Below are positions 22,991-34,256 of a stretch of DNA of 64,000 nt, piece after piece. This stretch comes from Cryptomeria japonica (taxonomy: Eukaryota; Streptophyta; Pinopsida; Cupressales; Cupressaceae). The stretch's first letter is position 1; the number at the start of each line of letters is the position of its first letter. Position numbers and translations under genes: made by a program. Under the pieces are notes generated by a model, which saw nothing but the letters and a program-made list of their open reading frames with translations, was not told where the DNA came from and made no database searches. The DNA is taken from assembly GCF_030272615.1 (NCBI RefSeq), contig NC_081414.1, positions 826,302,896 to 826,366,895 on the forward strand. Direction: 5' to 3'.

Positions 22991-25900
22991 ATTTCAGGAA
23001 GGCGAGCAACACAACAAAGGAACGACGTTGAGTACAGCAGTTGGATCTATCACAAGATCCAAACAAGGACTATGCTCATGTTGTAAGTCACTTTGTTCGA
23101 TTCTAGGAGGTAGGATTAGGGTTTGTGAAAATAGAGTTGATAAATTCTTCTCCACATCAACATATCCATACTCACTATCAGAGGCATTAGGAGTTGTATT
23201 GCCATCATGAATAACATTTTCACTCATTTCTTCATCAAATTTTAGAGAAAGAGGAGCAAGAACACCAATAGGAGTAAATTCATCACATGTTTTGTGCAAC
23301 TCATAATTTGGAGATGTAGTTTGAACATCTTGCTTACAAGAAAAGAGAATCATGTCAACTATTGGAGTCTTAGTAGATAGAGTATTTTAAGGGACAACTT
23401 CACCAGCTTGAACATGGCATCTTCATCGATGCTCTCTTGCACAACAATTCCATCGAGTCTTAGTGGAAGGCTCAGAAGGAGGAGGAACACTTGAAAAAGC
23501 GGGAATGTTTCTCTCCTTGATAGTTGAAGGTTTAGGTTGAACAAGAGGAGAAACATGCCTCTTCTCTTGATAAAAGGAAGGAGGTGGAACTATGCCATAC
23601 AAAGGAGGAATATTAGGTGTAGAAAGGAGACTAGGTCCACCATGAGGAGGAGGTACAAGTCTAACCTTAGGAATAATAATGTTCTTATTCTTAGGAGAAG
23701 GTATAGTCACATCCATAGGAATAAGTTGACGATATTCCTTAGGAGGGAGATTAGTTCTATCCATGAGGGGAAGAACTTTATCTTCAAGTATGATAGGAAT
23801 TTCAAGTGTTGGGGATCTAGGTTGACTTAAGGATAAGATGATATCTTTCTTCCATTTTTTATAAGATTGAAAAAGAGCATCACTCCTTGATGGAAGAGAT
23901 TGAAATTGTTTAGGCCAAAAGAAATCAATAGGAACACTAGGGCTTCTTTCGGATGGATGAAATAAGCTTTGGTTCATGGTTATGATTTCTCCATTGTGAG
24001 GAAATGTTAGACACTTATAGATTGGAGAAGCAATAGCCTTCATGGAAGATAGCCAAGGATATCCCAACTTCACACGGAATTGCTTAGAAGAGGGCATGAT
24101 AACAAAGTAGACATCCATGGATTTAGTATGAACTTCAATAGGAAGGGTGATAGTGCCAATGGTAGGACAAGAGAATCCATCGAATAACTTCACAACCACA
24201 TTAGAAGCATCATATATTGGTTTATGCAATCGTAAAGTGAAAAGATACTCCTTAGTGATGGCATTAACCATTCAAGAGGGATCAATAAGGGCACCATGAC
24301 AAGGTATATCCTTAACCTTCGCAACTATGTATAAAGGGCCATCAGGTGCTCTAATGGTCTTACTAGGGTCAAATGTAATACAAGGATCCTTAGGCGTATC
24401 TTTTTTTTCTACCATATTTACCAAGTTCGGAGCCATAGAGGTGAATTCCTCAGAAGAGAAAGAAGTAGGCATAATCTCAATCATGTTAGAGGTATGAGAA
24501 GGAAAGGAATCAGTGAAAATATTAAGCTTTTGATTAGGAGGAGCTACTGATTTATTACCTTTATCATTCACACCTACCACATATATAGTATTGTTAACAA
24601 TCAAATTCTGAATCTTATTTTTCAATGTGAAACGTTTCTCAATATCATGACTAGGTTGATGATGAAATTGACAAAATGAATTGTTATCAAAATAAGGGGA
24701 TGCAAGTTTAGAAGGATAAAGTTGTTTTATAGGACGAAGTTTGATAACATTTCTTTGCAACAACTAAGACATAATACTATGTAAAGATTTATTCCAAGGA
24801 GTAAATTGTCTTTCTCTTTGGAAAAAATTAGAAATAGAAGGCACACCTGTTGTAGCATTCACATTGTTGTTGTTGATTGTATCATTGAACTTGATGAAGC
24901 TTTTTGTTGGTTTGAACTTCACAAATGGTTTTTGAACACTCTCCCCGTTATCACTCAGAGCCATAGGAGTGGATTTCTCCATTTGACTCAGACAATTGCT
25001 AATTGTGGAGTGTTGCACACACTTGTGCAAAGGAAATAAACTCAGACAAAAGAAGCTTTTCACTGATATCTTTTTGTAAATTAGAAATGAAAATTATTTG
25101 AATATCATTATTAAGTACATGAAAATAAATTTAAGCACACAATTGCTTATATCTACCAATGAAATTAGTCACTTTTTCTTTAACACCTTGTTTACAATGC
25201 ATTAAATCAGTCAAAATGATTTTAGGTCCAATGTTGTTTTGAAATTGTTGGATGAAAGCATTTGCCAATTGTTGAAAAGAAGTGATAGAATAATAAGGCA
25301 AAGAGAAATACCATTGTAAAGCCTTATCTCTTAGTGTTCTTGTAAATAATTTTGCAAGCAATCTTTGATCATAAGCAAAATCGGTACACAAGGTTTGAAT
25401 TGTTTTGACATGCATAAGAGGATCACCTTTTCCATTATAGAGTTCTAATTGAGGGACCTCAACATGTTTAGGTGGCATGACTTTAATAATATCAAGAGAA
25501 AGTGGGCTCGCAACATCAAAGGTGGGAACACTAAACTTGGATTGACTCATAAAAGCAATTTGTTGCTGTAAGGAAGACATGGTTTGAGAAAGATTGTTAA
25601 TTGTTGATTTAGTAGAAGAATTGATGTTAGACATAGTTGATTGAGAAGGTGGTGTGATGTTATTGAAAGAAGGCATGGACTGAGAAAAAGGTGGTGAGAT
25701 ATTATGATAATTAGGTAGAGGTGATGATTGGGTAGGAAAAGGGACACTTAAAGGAGGAACAAAGTTGTTGAAGGAATAGCCCCCTTGTGTCACATTGATT
25801 GGTTGAGGGATAATAGGATCACTTATTGAAGATATAGGTAAAGATGGAGGATTTAATGAAGAAGAGGGATTGCCCCCATGACTAATTGTTGTAGGGATGA

Positions 25901-26228
25901 TATTTTGAGTTGAAGCAGCCATGATGCTGGAGGTAAAAGTAGGATTACTAGTCATAAGAGTAGTTAAAGGAATCGAAGGATTGACTTGTGTTGAGGGTTG
26001 TGAATAACCTAGAGTTTCGCCATAGCTCTTGATAGGAATGACATTAGAATCAACAATATGTGCAATGCCATGTAATATATCAACTCCATTCTTATCACTT
26101 TGAATCATGTGCTTAAGGCCTTCAATTAATGGAAGAGCTTCACTATTAGGGTATTCTTGAGACATCCATTGTTGAAAGTTAACAAATTGTTTGCTAAAAT
26201 TTTGAATGATAAGGAATTTCTCTAATTA
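22991..26228 (-). pseudogene. Gag and protease of a Tat-like element, with Pro/Ser-rich tail
   Basis: From the right: a gag N-terminus (FSKQFVNFQQWMSQEYPNSE), a long Ser/Pro/Asn-rich region, then the retrotransposon gag core (LELYNGKGDPLMHVKTIQTL, DKALQWYFSLP, about 25,300-25,460). The knuckle region reads CQFHHQPSHDIEKR, where the last Cys of the CxxHx4Hx4C pattern is Arg. The protease region (LYIVAKVKDIPCHGALIDPS near 24,270, then LPIEVHTKSMDVYFVI and KLGYPWLSSM) is followed by a Pro-rich tail ending at 22,994. A frame change near 25,000-25,130 and a TGA at about 24,272, just after the DPS motif. Function would be capsid and maturation. Confidence 0.82.
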
Positions 26229-27183
26229 GTAATGTATTGTTTGACAACTGGCTAGGGTCTTGGGCCCAACTCAGCTCTAAATATGGGATTCCTCTTTCAC
26301 AAAAGAAAACATATTCTCTTATTGTTATAACTACTAGTTGTTTTTTTCCTGCCAAGGTTTTGGACACTGATTATTTTTTGAAGCAATTAAAATGGCTGGA
26401 GGCTCTCCTTTTTTGGACATATCTACTAAGTAGATCTACATGATGTTGAAAGATGATTACTCTATCTTCTCTCGAGTCAATCAGTATTAGGGTCTTGAGT
26501 GGCCTAAGTCTAGGTGGCAATTTTTTTATTTTCATTTTTGGCATTCCCTCATTGATCCTAAGAAATCTTGTTTTAGATGGCTTTTACTTCTTAAAAAGTT
26601 AGTTGTAGGTTCTTTTTTATCTGTTGTGGGTCCTAAACCTATTAGGTTTGGAGTGTGCAATGTTTAGGAGTCTTTTGAGAATTTGTCTTTTGAATGTGAG
26701 TTTGTCTGTGGTGTGTGGTCCATCTTCCTTGGTTCTCCCATTATCTAGAATCATCGGCCTGGACCTTCTTGGAGTGAAATCCTTGGTGGTTTTGTGGAGT
26801 CCATTGATCTTAGTTTGAACCGGTTCTGGTTTGTTTTGTCTTGTGAAATCCTTTGGTTTCTTTGGAAATAAATAAATGGAGAAGTATTTCAAAACAAGAG
26901 GAGGCTTACTGGGTTTAATATTAAACCCACACACTTTTACATTATGTCTCAAGTTTTTGTTGTTCTGGAGATCTCAAAAGATAGGTTCATGATTCTAGTC
27001 TGGGAGTGTGTTCTTCATATTTTCAAGGCGCATATCCAGTCTGTTCAATATTTCAAGAAGCACATGCATATGTTACACCCCAATGAAATTGACACATTGG
27101 TTCAAGATATGCAGAGACTCAAGATTGAAGATGCAGATGGTTCTTCTCCTAGGATTGGGGAAAATGTTCTTGGTGCTCATTGA
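26229..27183 (+). pseudogene. LINE ORF2 C-terminal fragment (zf-RVT region)
   Basis: One + frame with a few stops reads FWHSLIDPKKSCFRWLLLL, FGVCNV, ESFENLSFECEFVCGVWSIF, then LWFLWK and NGEVFQNKRRLTGFN, ending GENVLGAH and TGA at 27,181. Cys...ESxEHLFxxCxFxxxVW followed by WxxWKxxNxxxFxN is the hallmark of the zinc-binding region after the RT of plant L1-type LINEs. The upstream RT is missing, as expected for 5'-truncated LINE copies. No poly(A) tail is visible after the stop. The left boundary abuts the gag-only element. Confidence 0.7.
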
Positions 27184-27203
27184 CTAGTATTGTGGGTTAT
27201 ATT

Positions 27204-28630
27204 TGTAGACGTATAAAAATGACCACTTTCCTAAATGAATATTTAATGTTCATTTTATTCTCATTCCTCTATTTAATTAAATTCAGTTTAATTAAATCAC
27301 TCACATTCATCTATTTGATAAAATAAGTTACTCAATTTATTTAATTAAATTCACCTAGGCCTTTCATATCATTTAATTAAATAAATCACTTTATTTAATT
27401 AAATCCCCTTTCTTCTCTTTTTAATTAAATTTAAATTTAATTAAATTGTTCACTTCAAATAAATAAATCTAATTTATTTAAATCCTCCACTTGCATCTAT
27501 TTTGTTGAAATAAAGCAATTTATTTTAAATAAAATTACCCTACATTCACTTGCATTCTCCTACATCTTCCACTTGCCTCTCTAAACCCTTTCTAAATTCT
27601 TCTAATCTATTATTTATTAGCCTAACCCATCTACTAAACATTATCACATCCCTAAACAAAGGGAAGTCACTTCTCAAACCCTTAAAGTCTTCAATAACCA
27701 TTAAAGGCTTTTTATCCTCAACAACTTAACCATTTAAGTCTCTTACATAACCATTACTGGTTAACTCAACCTTCTTACATGGTTGGAGACTTTTTGCCTA
27801 ACTCAACCCTCATCTAACCATAGGGTCTCATCAAGCATTCATTGCTTTGACCATGGTTATTCCTTTAACCCTTACACAAGAGTTTATCCTTTGGGTAAAA
27901 GCTTTATCCAATGGATTTTCTTAACCTAACCTTAACCTTTACCTTCTAAGGCAACCATGAGGTCTTCTCAAGCATTTAATGCTTCTTGCATCTCCTCTCA
28001 AGCAGTCTCTTGTTGACAATTGTCACCATTTCATTGGTGAGAATTGAGTGCATGGATTGATAACTTTCAATCCTAGCCCTTGATAAGATCATCCAATCTT
28101 GACCATCCATTTCCCTATTTTTTCTATAAATAGAGCCCTCGTTCTCTCATTCTCATATATCCAAGCCTTTAGCATCACACTTATAGGCATTTTACTAAGC
28201 ATTTAATCTCTCTATGAATAGAAATAATATAATAAACATTTTAGAAGCATTTCTATCATCATAAATAATCATATTAAACTAGTATATCATGTTTGGATAG
28301 TTCTTTTGCTAATAATTTCATCTTATCATCATATCCATACTATTTTAATTCATACCTATTAATATCATGCACATTTAGGATTGCATTCATATTAGATTGG
28401 TCAAAACATCCCTCATTCTCATGATTGTTATCCCTAAGTCACTTTGCTCAGTGATCTGAGAGAAAAAGCATTGGCTTATAGGGTCTTGTGAGATAGAGAG
28501 CAATGGAACAACCCTTGGGAAGTTGAGCTATTCCACACAGCTCCATAGCTTGCACCAATAGTCCCATTGGTGTGTGGACGAGTCCTGAAATCATAATATT
28601 CGTTTCATTGAGCCACTTTTCCCGCATACA
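27204..28630 (+). repeat. Tat B 5' LTR (about 1.43 kb)
   Basis: Starts TGTAGACGTATAAAAATGAC and ends GCATACA four bases before the primer site. A cluster of TTTAATTAAA-type palindromes lies at 27,270-27,510, and the TATA box is at 28,135. No second LTR in the window, so the ends rest on TG/CA and the primer site. Confidence 0.6.
28135..28141 (+). promoter_or_regulatory. Putative TATA box of the Tat B LTR
   Basis: TATAAATAGAG in the context TTTTTTCTATAAATAGAG, with AATCTTGACC about 30 bases upstream; the pair recurs in the Tat A LTR tract. Confidence 0.45.
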
Positions 28631-28634
28631 TTTC

Positions 28635-28651
28635 TGGCACCCACCATGGGG
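28635..28651 (+). other. Primer-binding site of Tat B
   Basis: TGGCACCCACCATGGGG four bases after the LTR. It looks like the TGGCGCCCACCGTGGGG string of related plant elements, as I recall it, with two CpG-type transitions. Confidence 0.55.
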
Positions 28652-28714
28652 CTTAACCCCATTTATCAAATCATTTTTTATGCAGAACTAACTTTGTAGG
28701 TACGCGAACAACTG

Positions 28715-28952
28715 GAATCGGCGCGTTGATACCCTTTTGTAGTGCATTTGGCTAATTGTTTAGCGCGTTCATACCATACCTTAGCGCATATAGACTTAAA
28801 TTTAGCACATATCATTTCTTCTATTTCCTGTAGATATTAGCACTTTAAAACATCAGTGTAGCACATACATGCAACAGTATAGCACACTGAAATTATCAGT
28901 TAGCGCATCTATACCATTTTGTAGCGCATTTGATTTATAGATTAGCATGTAG
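28715..28952 (+). repeat. 21-bp array 1 with TAGYGCAT core in the Tat B leader
   Basis: The core TAGCGCAT/TAGCACAT recurs at about 28,741, 28,761, 28,782, 28,803, 28,838, 28,859, 28,880, 28,901, 28,922 and 28,943, so the step is 20-21 bases with one short unit. The flanks of the core are poorly conserved. Confidence 0.7.
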
Positions 28953-30459
28953 AAAACATAAAGAAAAAAACACAGTTGTAACCGAGACAGAGAATTAGAC
29001 TTGTAGAAGTCCAATGTGAAAATTTCATCACTAATAGGTTTTTTTAATTGTAGGTAACTAATGTTTGTTTGTAGGTTGGGAGAATTGTCTTTTACCAAAT
29101 GTTAGGCTTTTGACTAAATTTTTAATTTCTAACGTTGTTAAGCTAGTCATTTAAAAAAATTCTTCATTTCCTTGTTTAGTAAAATTGAACTCACTTTCCC
29201 TTTGAAGTTACATAAAAAGAACAACAAATAAAAACCATTTTATTGCTTTTTTGGATGAAAATACTTTATTTTGGGGTTTAAAAAGAACAAGACAAACTTT
29301 ACCTTTCCAAACATTTTAAAAAGAACCTCACCATCCTTTGGTGTTTAAAAAGATTCACTTTACTTTGCAAGTTAAAGAACCTCATTTTTTCAAGAATTTT
29401 TAGGCAAAGAAAAAGAGGGAAGTCCTTCCCCTTTATTGAATTCATTTTGTTGACCATAAACAAAAATTTGCTTTGTTGACCAGGATTTCATTACTTAGAT
29501 TTAAAAATAATTGATTTGAGAGATAAAACAAACATCATGGTTTTGGGAGCAACATCTCCAAATATAAGTTAGAAAATCATTGCCTTTGAAGGTTAAAAAG
29601 AAATTTATGTGCCTTGTCTCGAAAGTGGAAGGAATATGCTCTCCCCTTAACTAGGTGACCAAATGGCCAAACCACTCTTATGCTTTCAGTATTTCAAGAA
29701 TTTACAACCTTTAGTAGGTCTTCCCTCCCAAGGAGCTAATAACTCTTAAAGCCATTACGACCGGTGAGAGGGGAATGACCTAAGTGGGAAATGACTTTAT
29801 CGTCAAGTGTTCCAACCCACTATAATCAAAAGTGGAGGGTGGCGAAAGTCCCTTTCAATGGTTTTGTACAGCGATTAGCCTTCCCCCAGTATCTTTACAA
29901 TATGTAAAGTCTTTGATCTAAAGGTTGGGAAGCCTCCTGAGGGCGTTTATCATTGACGACTGAATAGGAAGCTTGATTACGAACCATAGAAATAGAAACC
30001 TTGAGCTAAGTTAGTTTCCAAACATCTTCAATATCATAGTACAAGGGTGGGGAAGAATCTATCCCCAAGATTACTCACCATATATCTCCCAAGATAGCTA
30101 CTCTATTGTGAAGCAATTCACTTTGGGTTAATTTCTAGAAAAAGGCAAAAAAAATGGGTGCCCACTACGGGGTGACATGACTATTTGAGCTGACGGAGTA
30201 TCAAGGCTAGTGGACTATGGTATTGTTGATGACCTTTGAATAAAGAGTCTATCTGAATTGTATTATCTGTATCCAAACCTGTGAAAACATTAGGGATTTG
30301 AACACATCCTCGCAGAACATACACTCTTTGTTTAGAATAGGCAAAAATGGTTGTCTTTTTCATGTTGTGTTTGCATTTTATACTTCAGAAAATCATCTCT
30401 CACAGTTAAGAAAGTGTTAAATTTCTAGAAAAAACCCACAAGCAAAACAAAATAGGGCA
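28953..30459 (+). other. Tat B leader, no gene
   Basis: No supported ORF. Near 30,154-30,171 TGGGTGCCCACTACGGGG resembles the primer site at 28,635 and could be a duplicated leader piece. The remainder is ordinary AT-rich leader. Confidence 0.45.
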
Positions 30460-30826
30460 GTTTAGCACATAGGAACCACAGCCTAGCGCATCTAGAGAAA
30501 ACTTTAGCACATAGGAGCTGAAACTTAGTGCATTAATTCTGAAAAACAACGCATAACAATCTAAACATTGGGAAACTAAACATTAGTGCTTCTTAAAGAC
30601 ATATTAGTGCATTGAAGCATCAACCTAGTGCATTGAGGGCAAACTCTAGTGCTTTGATTCTAAATTTTAGTGCATACTCAGGACAGATTAGCACATAACC
30701 ATTCCTTAAAAAATAGAAGTCAAAACATTGTCTTAGTGCGTAACACAGGAAATTTAGAGCATTGGTAGTTTTAAACAGTGCGTCTGAGTCAAAATTTAGT
30801 GCATCCGGTCTCTGTCTTAGTACATA
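30460..30826 (+). repeat. 21-bp array 2 with TAGYGCAT core in the Tat B leader
   Basis: Cores at about 30,463, 30,484, 30,505, 30,526, 30,547, 30,584, 30,605, 30,626, 30,647, 30,668, 30,689, 30,734, 30,755, 30,776, 30,797 and 30,818: long runs of exact 21-base steps. Seven codons per unit; the minus strand stays open over 100 codons (30,620-30,922) with repeated ALNF/ALKF/ALEF words. Confidence 0.78.
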
Positions 30827-31169
30827 GATAAAACTGTGAAAAACGGGGAGCAAAACTGAACCTTCCAGAAAAATTTTAAACATCAATTTCAAACACCCTT
30901 TTGGATCTTCAATCAACTTCATCAGGCAAAACTTGAGTCAAAGCATCAGAACTATTCCAAACAATCAAACAAGACATTCTTAGAGAAAAAGTTGTCAAAA
31001 CTTCGAGATTAGTTAAGTATAACACTTTCTCCTATCAAAATTGGGTAATATCATCACCCTGATCAAAAGGTCTACCAATTAAATGGATTACATCATCAAA
31101 ACATAAATAGTTTAAACGTAAGTTGTCAAATCGATTTTCCATATCGGGAAAGCTCTTATTCCATATCAT
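30827..31169 (+). other. Leader between array 2 and gag
   Basis: No feature recognised. Confidence 0.35.
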
Positions 31170-31547
31170 TTGATGCACTTTGACATGAGGGAGAATCTAA
31201 ACCTTCATTTGATAAAAGTAGGCTTAAGTTTTCAAAGAAAGTATCATAATCCAAACAAATCAAAAGAAACCATTGATCGCTTGTGTATGACCACTCCTCA
31301 TATTTTCAAAAGAAAAAGTCTTCATCCCAACACTAAGTTGAAGAAACGACAACCTAGTTCCCAAAAACTTGTTAAAAGGAATAGATTTCTTTACATCAAT
31401 CGCCAACTCTTCAAATCTCATTGCACATTTCTTCATCATATGCGCTTATATCTTCAAGATAATTCAAACAAATTTGACAAAGAGCCATTGAGAAGTAGAG
31501 CCTTTTGCCAAAAATCAACATTCAACCAACGCTTAAATTGTGGAGGA
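31170..31547 (+). pseudogene. Tat B gag, N-terminal part, cut by Copia-2
   Basis: Open frame of 126 codons, basic (KSLHPNTKLKKRQPSSQKLV), running without a stop to the GGA GGA codons at 31,542-31,547. Those bases are the Copia-2 target duplication. After Copia-2 the frame continues at 46,696 with KINPNFFPKVCITYNIPQFE. I do not recognise the N-terminal part itself; it is assigned to gag by continuity with the gag core. The true start codon is uncertain. Confidence 0.6.
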
Positions 31548-32937
31548 TGTTGGATATCATTGGCCTGTGATGAACCACCATGTTGATATAATAATAATGT
31601 ATGTTGTCATTGATGTCAATAAGTGTGAGTGAACCGGTATCAGATTGAAAAAAGTTGGTGAACCGGTATGAAGAGGCTTGAAGAGATGTAGTGAACCAGT
31701 TTCAAGGTTTCACTAAGTGTGACTACCGGTTGGTAGGCCGATCTAGCTTGAGAGATGCAATCGATGATACTCTGTGATGAGTTAGCTAAGAGATGTGAAT
31801 GAGATCAAGGTACCACGTCAACCTTGTGCGTGTGAAGGATTGAGGTATGAGAAGATCGACTACATTTGGAGCCTGCCTCAGGAATGACCATTCTTCTTAG
31901 TGGTATGAGAAGAAAGCATGATGGGTTACTAATTCCCATGTGCGGTGATGAATGAACGATGCAGATTGTCTTGTGATCTGTTTGAATTTGTAATACTCTA
32001 TGCAATGTGTTTGGATGGTCAGGAATGGACCGCCTATGTTGTAAACCTAAGATGCTTAGGGCTTAGGGTTTATTCTACTGACCTAACTATTGTCTATAAG
32101 GTTGATGATGTTTATTATTGTAAAGTTGTTGGTAGATGTTGTGTGTATCCAAGTGATGAGATACTTGCCAGACCAGTAAGAGGAAAACTGCAGAAGTGTG
32201 ATTGTAGAGTAGAGGAAATGAAAAGGATCTGCCTTGGCATGTAATGTTGTTATCAGATCAGTAGTTTTTCCTATTATCTTCTAATCATTTCAACAGATGG
32301 AAAATCCCTTTACCGGGTAGCTTTAATAGAATTATTGTAAAACCTATAACCAGGTAACTCAAGATCATTGAGTTCTTCAAATCCTCTAGCAAGGTAACCT
32401 TTAACAGGGTATATAGCCATCCCTTAACCGGGTGATCTCTAACGGGATCGGTTCCTAACAGAACCTTATTGTAAAGTCTTTAACTAGACTAGGCTTCTAA
32501 TAGGGCGAGCTTCAAAAGAGTTCAAAAATAAGCTTGTGGGTATTCATCCCCACTGTGGTTTTTCCCATTTGGGTTTCCACGTGAAAAATCTATGTTATGT
32601 GTTATGCATTTTTCATGTGATGTTTATGAAGTATTTGGTTGAAAGATTATGCATGCAGAGTTAATAGGTTATGGTATTTCTAGTATACCACATGCATATG
32701 TTTATGGGTGAAGTTGTTATCAAGTATTGATCATATTTGAAGTGTTCAAACTTATTAGTTTATGGTATCTGATGTCTTACTGTGTTTAACTGGTATTGCC
32801 ATGGTTAAGTTTAGTAATGGTGATAACCAGTTGGTATTGCTTTAACTAGATAAGTTGTTGAGAAATTTTTTGCCTATACTGATTCACCCCCCCTCTTAGT
32901 ATCGGTTGGGGTATCTGCTATTCATCATTATTCATCA
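31548..32937 (+). repeat. Copia-2 5' LTR (1,390 bp)
   Basis: TG...CA ends, C-run then CTCTTAGTATCGG near the 3' end. It matches the 3' LTR with about 8% differences over the first 185 bases (counted by eye). It lacks about 27 bases present in the 3' LTR near 45,440-45,475. Confidence 0.92.
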
Positions 32938-32938
32938 A

Positions 32939-32951
32939 TTGGTATCAGAGC
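32939..32951 (+). other. Primer-binding site of Copia-2
   Basis: TTGGTATCAGAGC one base after the LTR; a perfect Copia primer string. Confidence 0.85.
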
Positions 32952-33008
32952 GCATCCAGGTCCTCGGTGATATAAGCTTAACCACTTGAGGTAAAAGATC
33001 TTGTTGTA

Positions 33009-34256
33009 ATGATGAAGAGGGAAGGTCCTAAGTTCAATAGAGATAACTTTAAGATATGGAAGGATAGAATGAAGATTTACATCAAGAGTATGGGTGCCCA
33101 ACACTAGAGCTATGTTGAGAATGCCTATGTGACTTCCACTAGCACTCTAACTGATGATCAAAAGAGAGAGATTTAGGAAAATGGGCAAGTCATGGAAGCC
33201 CTTATCAGAAATCTGTCAGATATTGAGTTTATTGATGTACAAGACAAGGACACACCTAAGGATGTATGGTATGCACTGAAAAACATATATGGTGGTGATG
33301 AGCATGTAAATCAAGCTAAGGAAGAAAGCCTTAGAGGTAAATTTGAGAATATGATGATGGTTGAAGGTGAGACCATTCAACAGTATGGCATTAGGATTAA
33401 GAATGTGGTTGTTGATATCAAAAGAATTGGTGGAACTATTGATGATACCACTATTGTTAGTAAGGTCCTTAGATCATTGTTACCAATCTATGCAATCAGA
33501 GTTGCTGCTATCCAGGAACTAAGGTCTATTGATAAAACCAAGGTATCCTTAGGTTCTACCATTGCAAATTTAACTATAAATGAGTTGAATAGCTATGATG
33601 GTAGTGTTCAAAAGACTAAGTCATCCTTTAAAGAACCTACTGTACCATCCAAAAAAACAAAATAAACTAGTACTAGCTATGAATCCAGACAATGCAGATA
33701 TATGGATGATGAAGAGATTTTGATGGATTTCGAAGCTCTTCTTGATAAAAGACTTTCGAAGGGAACTGGAAAATATAGAGGTAAACTTCCTTTGAAATGT
33801 TTTTCCTACAATAAGATAGGACATATAGCTGTTAATTGTCCTAATAATGACAATAAGGATAAACCAGAGAGGTTTGGAAAGTATAAAGGAGGAAATAGAA
33901 GAAATTGTCTAGTTGTTGTGGATGAAGGTGTCATTGATGAAGAATTAGAGGATGAAGAAAATTAAGACATAGTGTTTGTAGTAGTAAAGGAAGAAGTGTC
34001 AGACAAGAAAGCTCTTGTCTCTCACATTGACAACTCTAATGAGTGGATAATTGCTAGTGGTTGTTCTCATGACATGACTGGTGACTGGAGAAAGTTTTTG
34101 TCTCTGGAGGAATATGATGGAGGTGTTGTCAGATTTGGCAACGATGCACCATGCTTGGTGAAAGGTAAAGGATCCATCTCAATGAATGGAAAGAGTAGTG
34201 TAGATGATGTCTACTTGGTAGAAGGTCTTAAGCATAACCTATTGATTTTTTCTTAG
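33009..34256 (+). pseudogene. Copia-2 gag and protease
   Basis: ATG at 33,009 (GPKFNRDNFKIWKDRMKIYI) begins gag in one frame that also carries everything to 35,453. The UBN2-type core (KDTPKDVWYALKNIYGGDE, VSKVLRSLLPIYAIRVAAIQ) ends in a stop at 33,663. The knuckle reads KCFSYNKIGHIAVNC, so the second Cys of the CCHC is Tyr. Protease reads WIIASGCSHDMTGDWRKFLS, where the usual catalytic Asp (DSG) is Ala (ASG). Stops at about 33,105, 33,174, 33,663, 33,963 and 34,254, and no frameshift. Confidence 0.9.

Larger units (their letters stand above)
21260..26228 (-). mobile_element. Non-autonomous Tat-like element: gag and protease only
   Basis: Minus-strand order: gag (26,228 down), knuckle, protease and a Pro-rich tail (to about 22,991), a short non-coding tract, a polypurine tract (22,199-22,216) and an LTR starting at 22,198. 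There is no RT, RNase H or integrase between protease and the polypurine tract, only about 0.8 kb of non-coding sequence. This fits the class of LTR elements that keep gag but rely on others for pol. The 5' LTR is missing; gag runs straight into LINE sequence at about 26,229. Confidence 0.68.
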
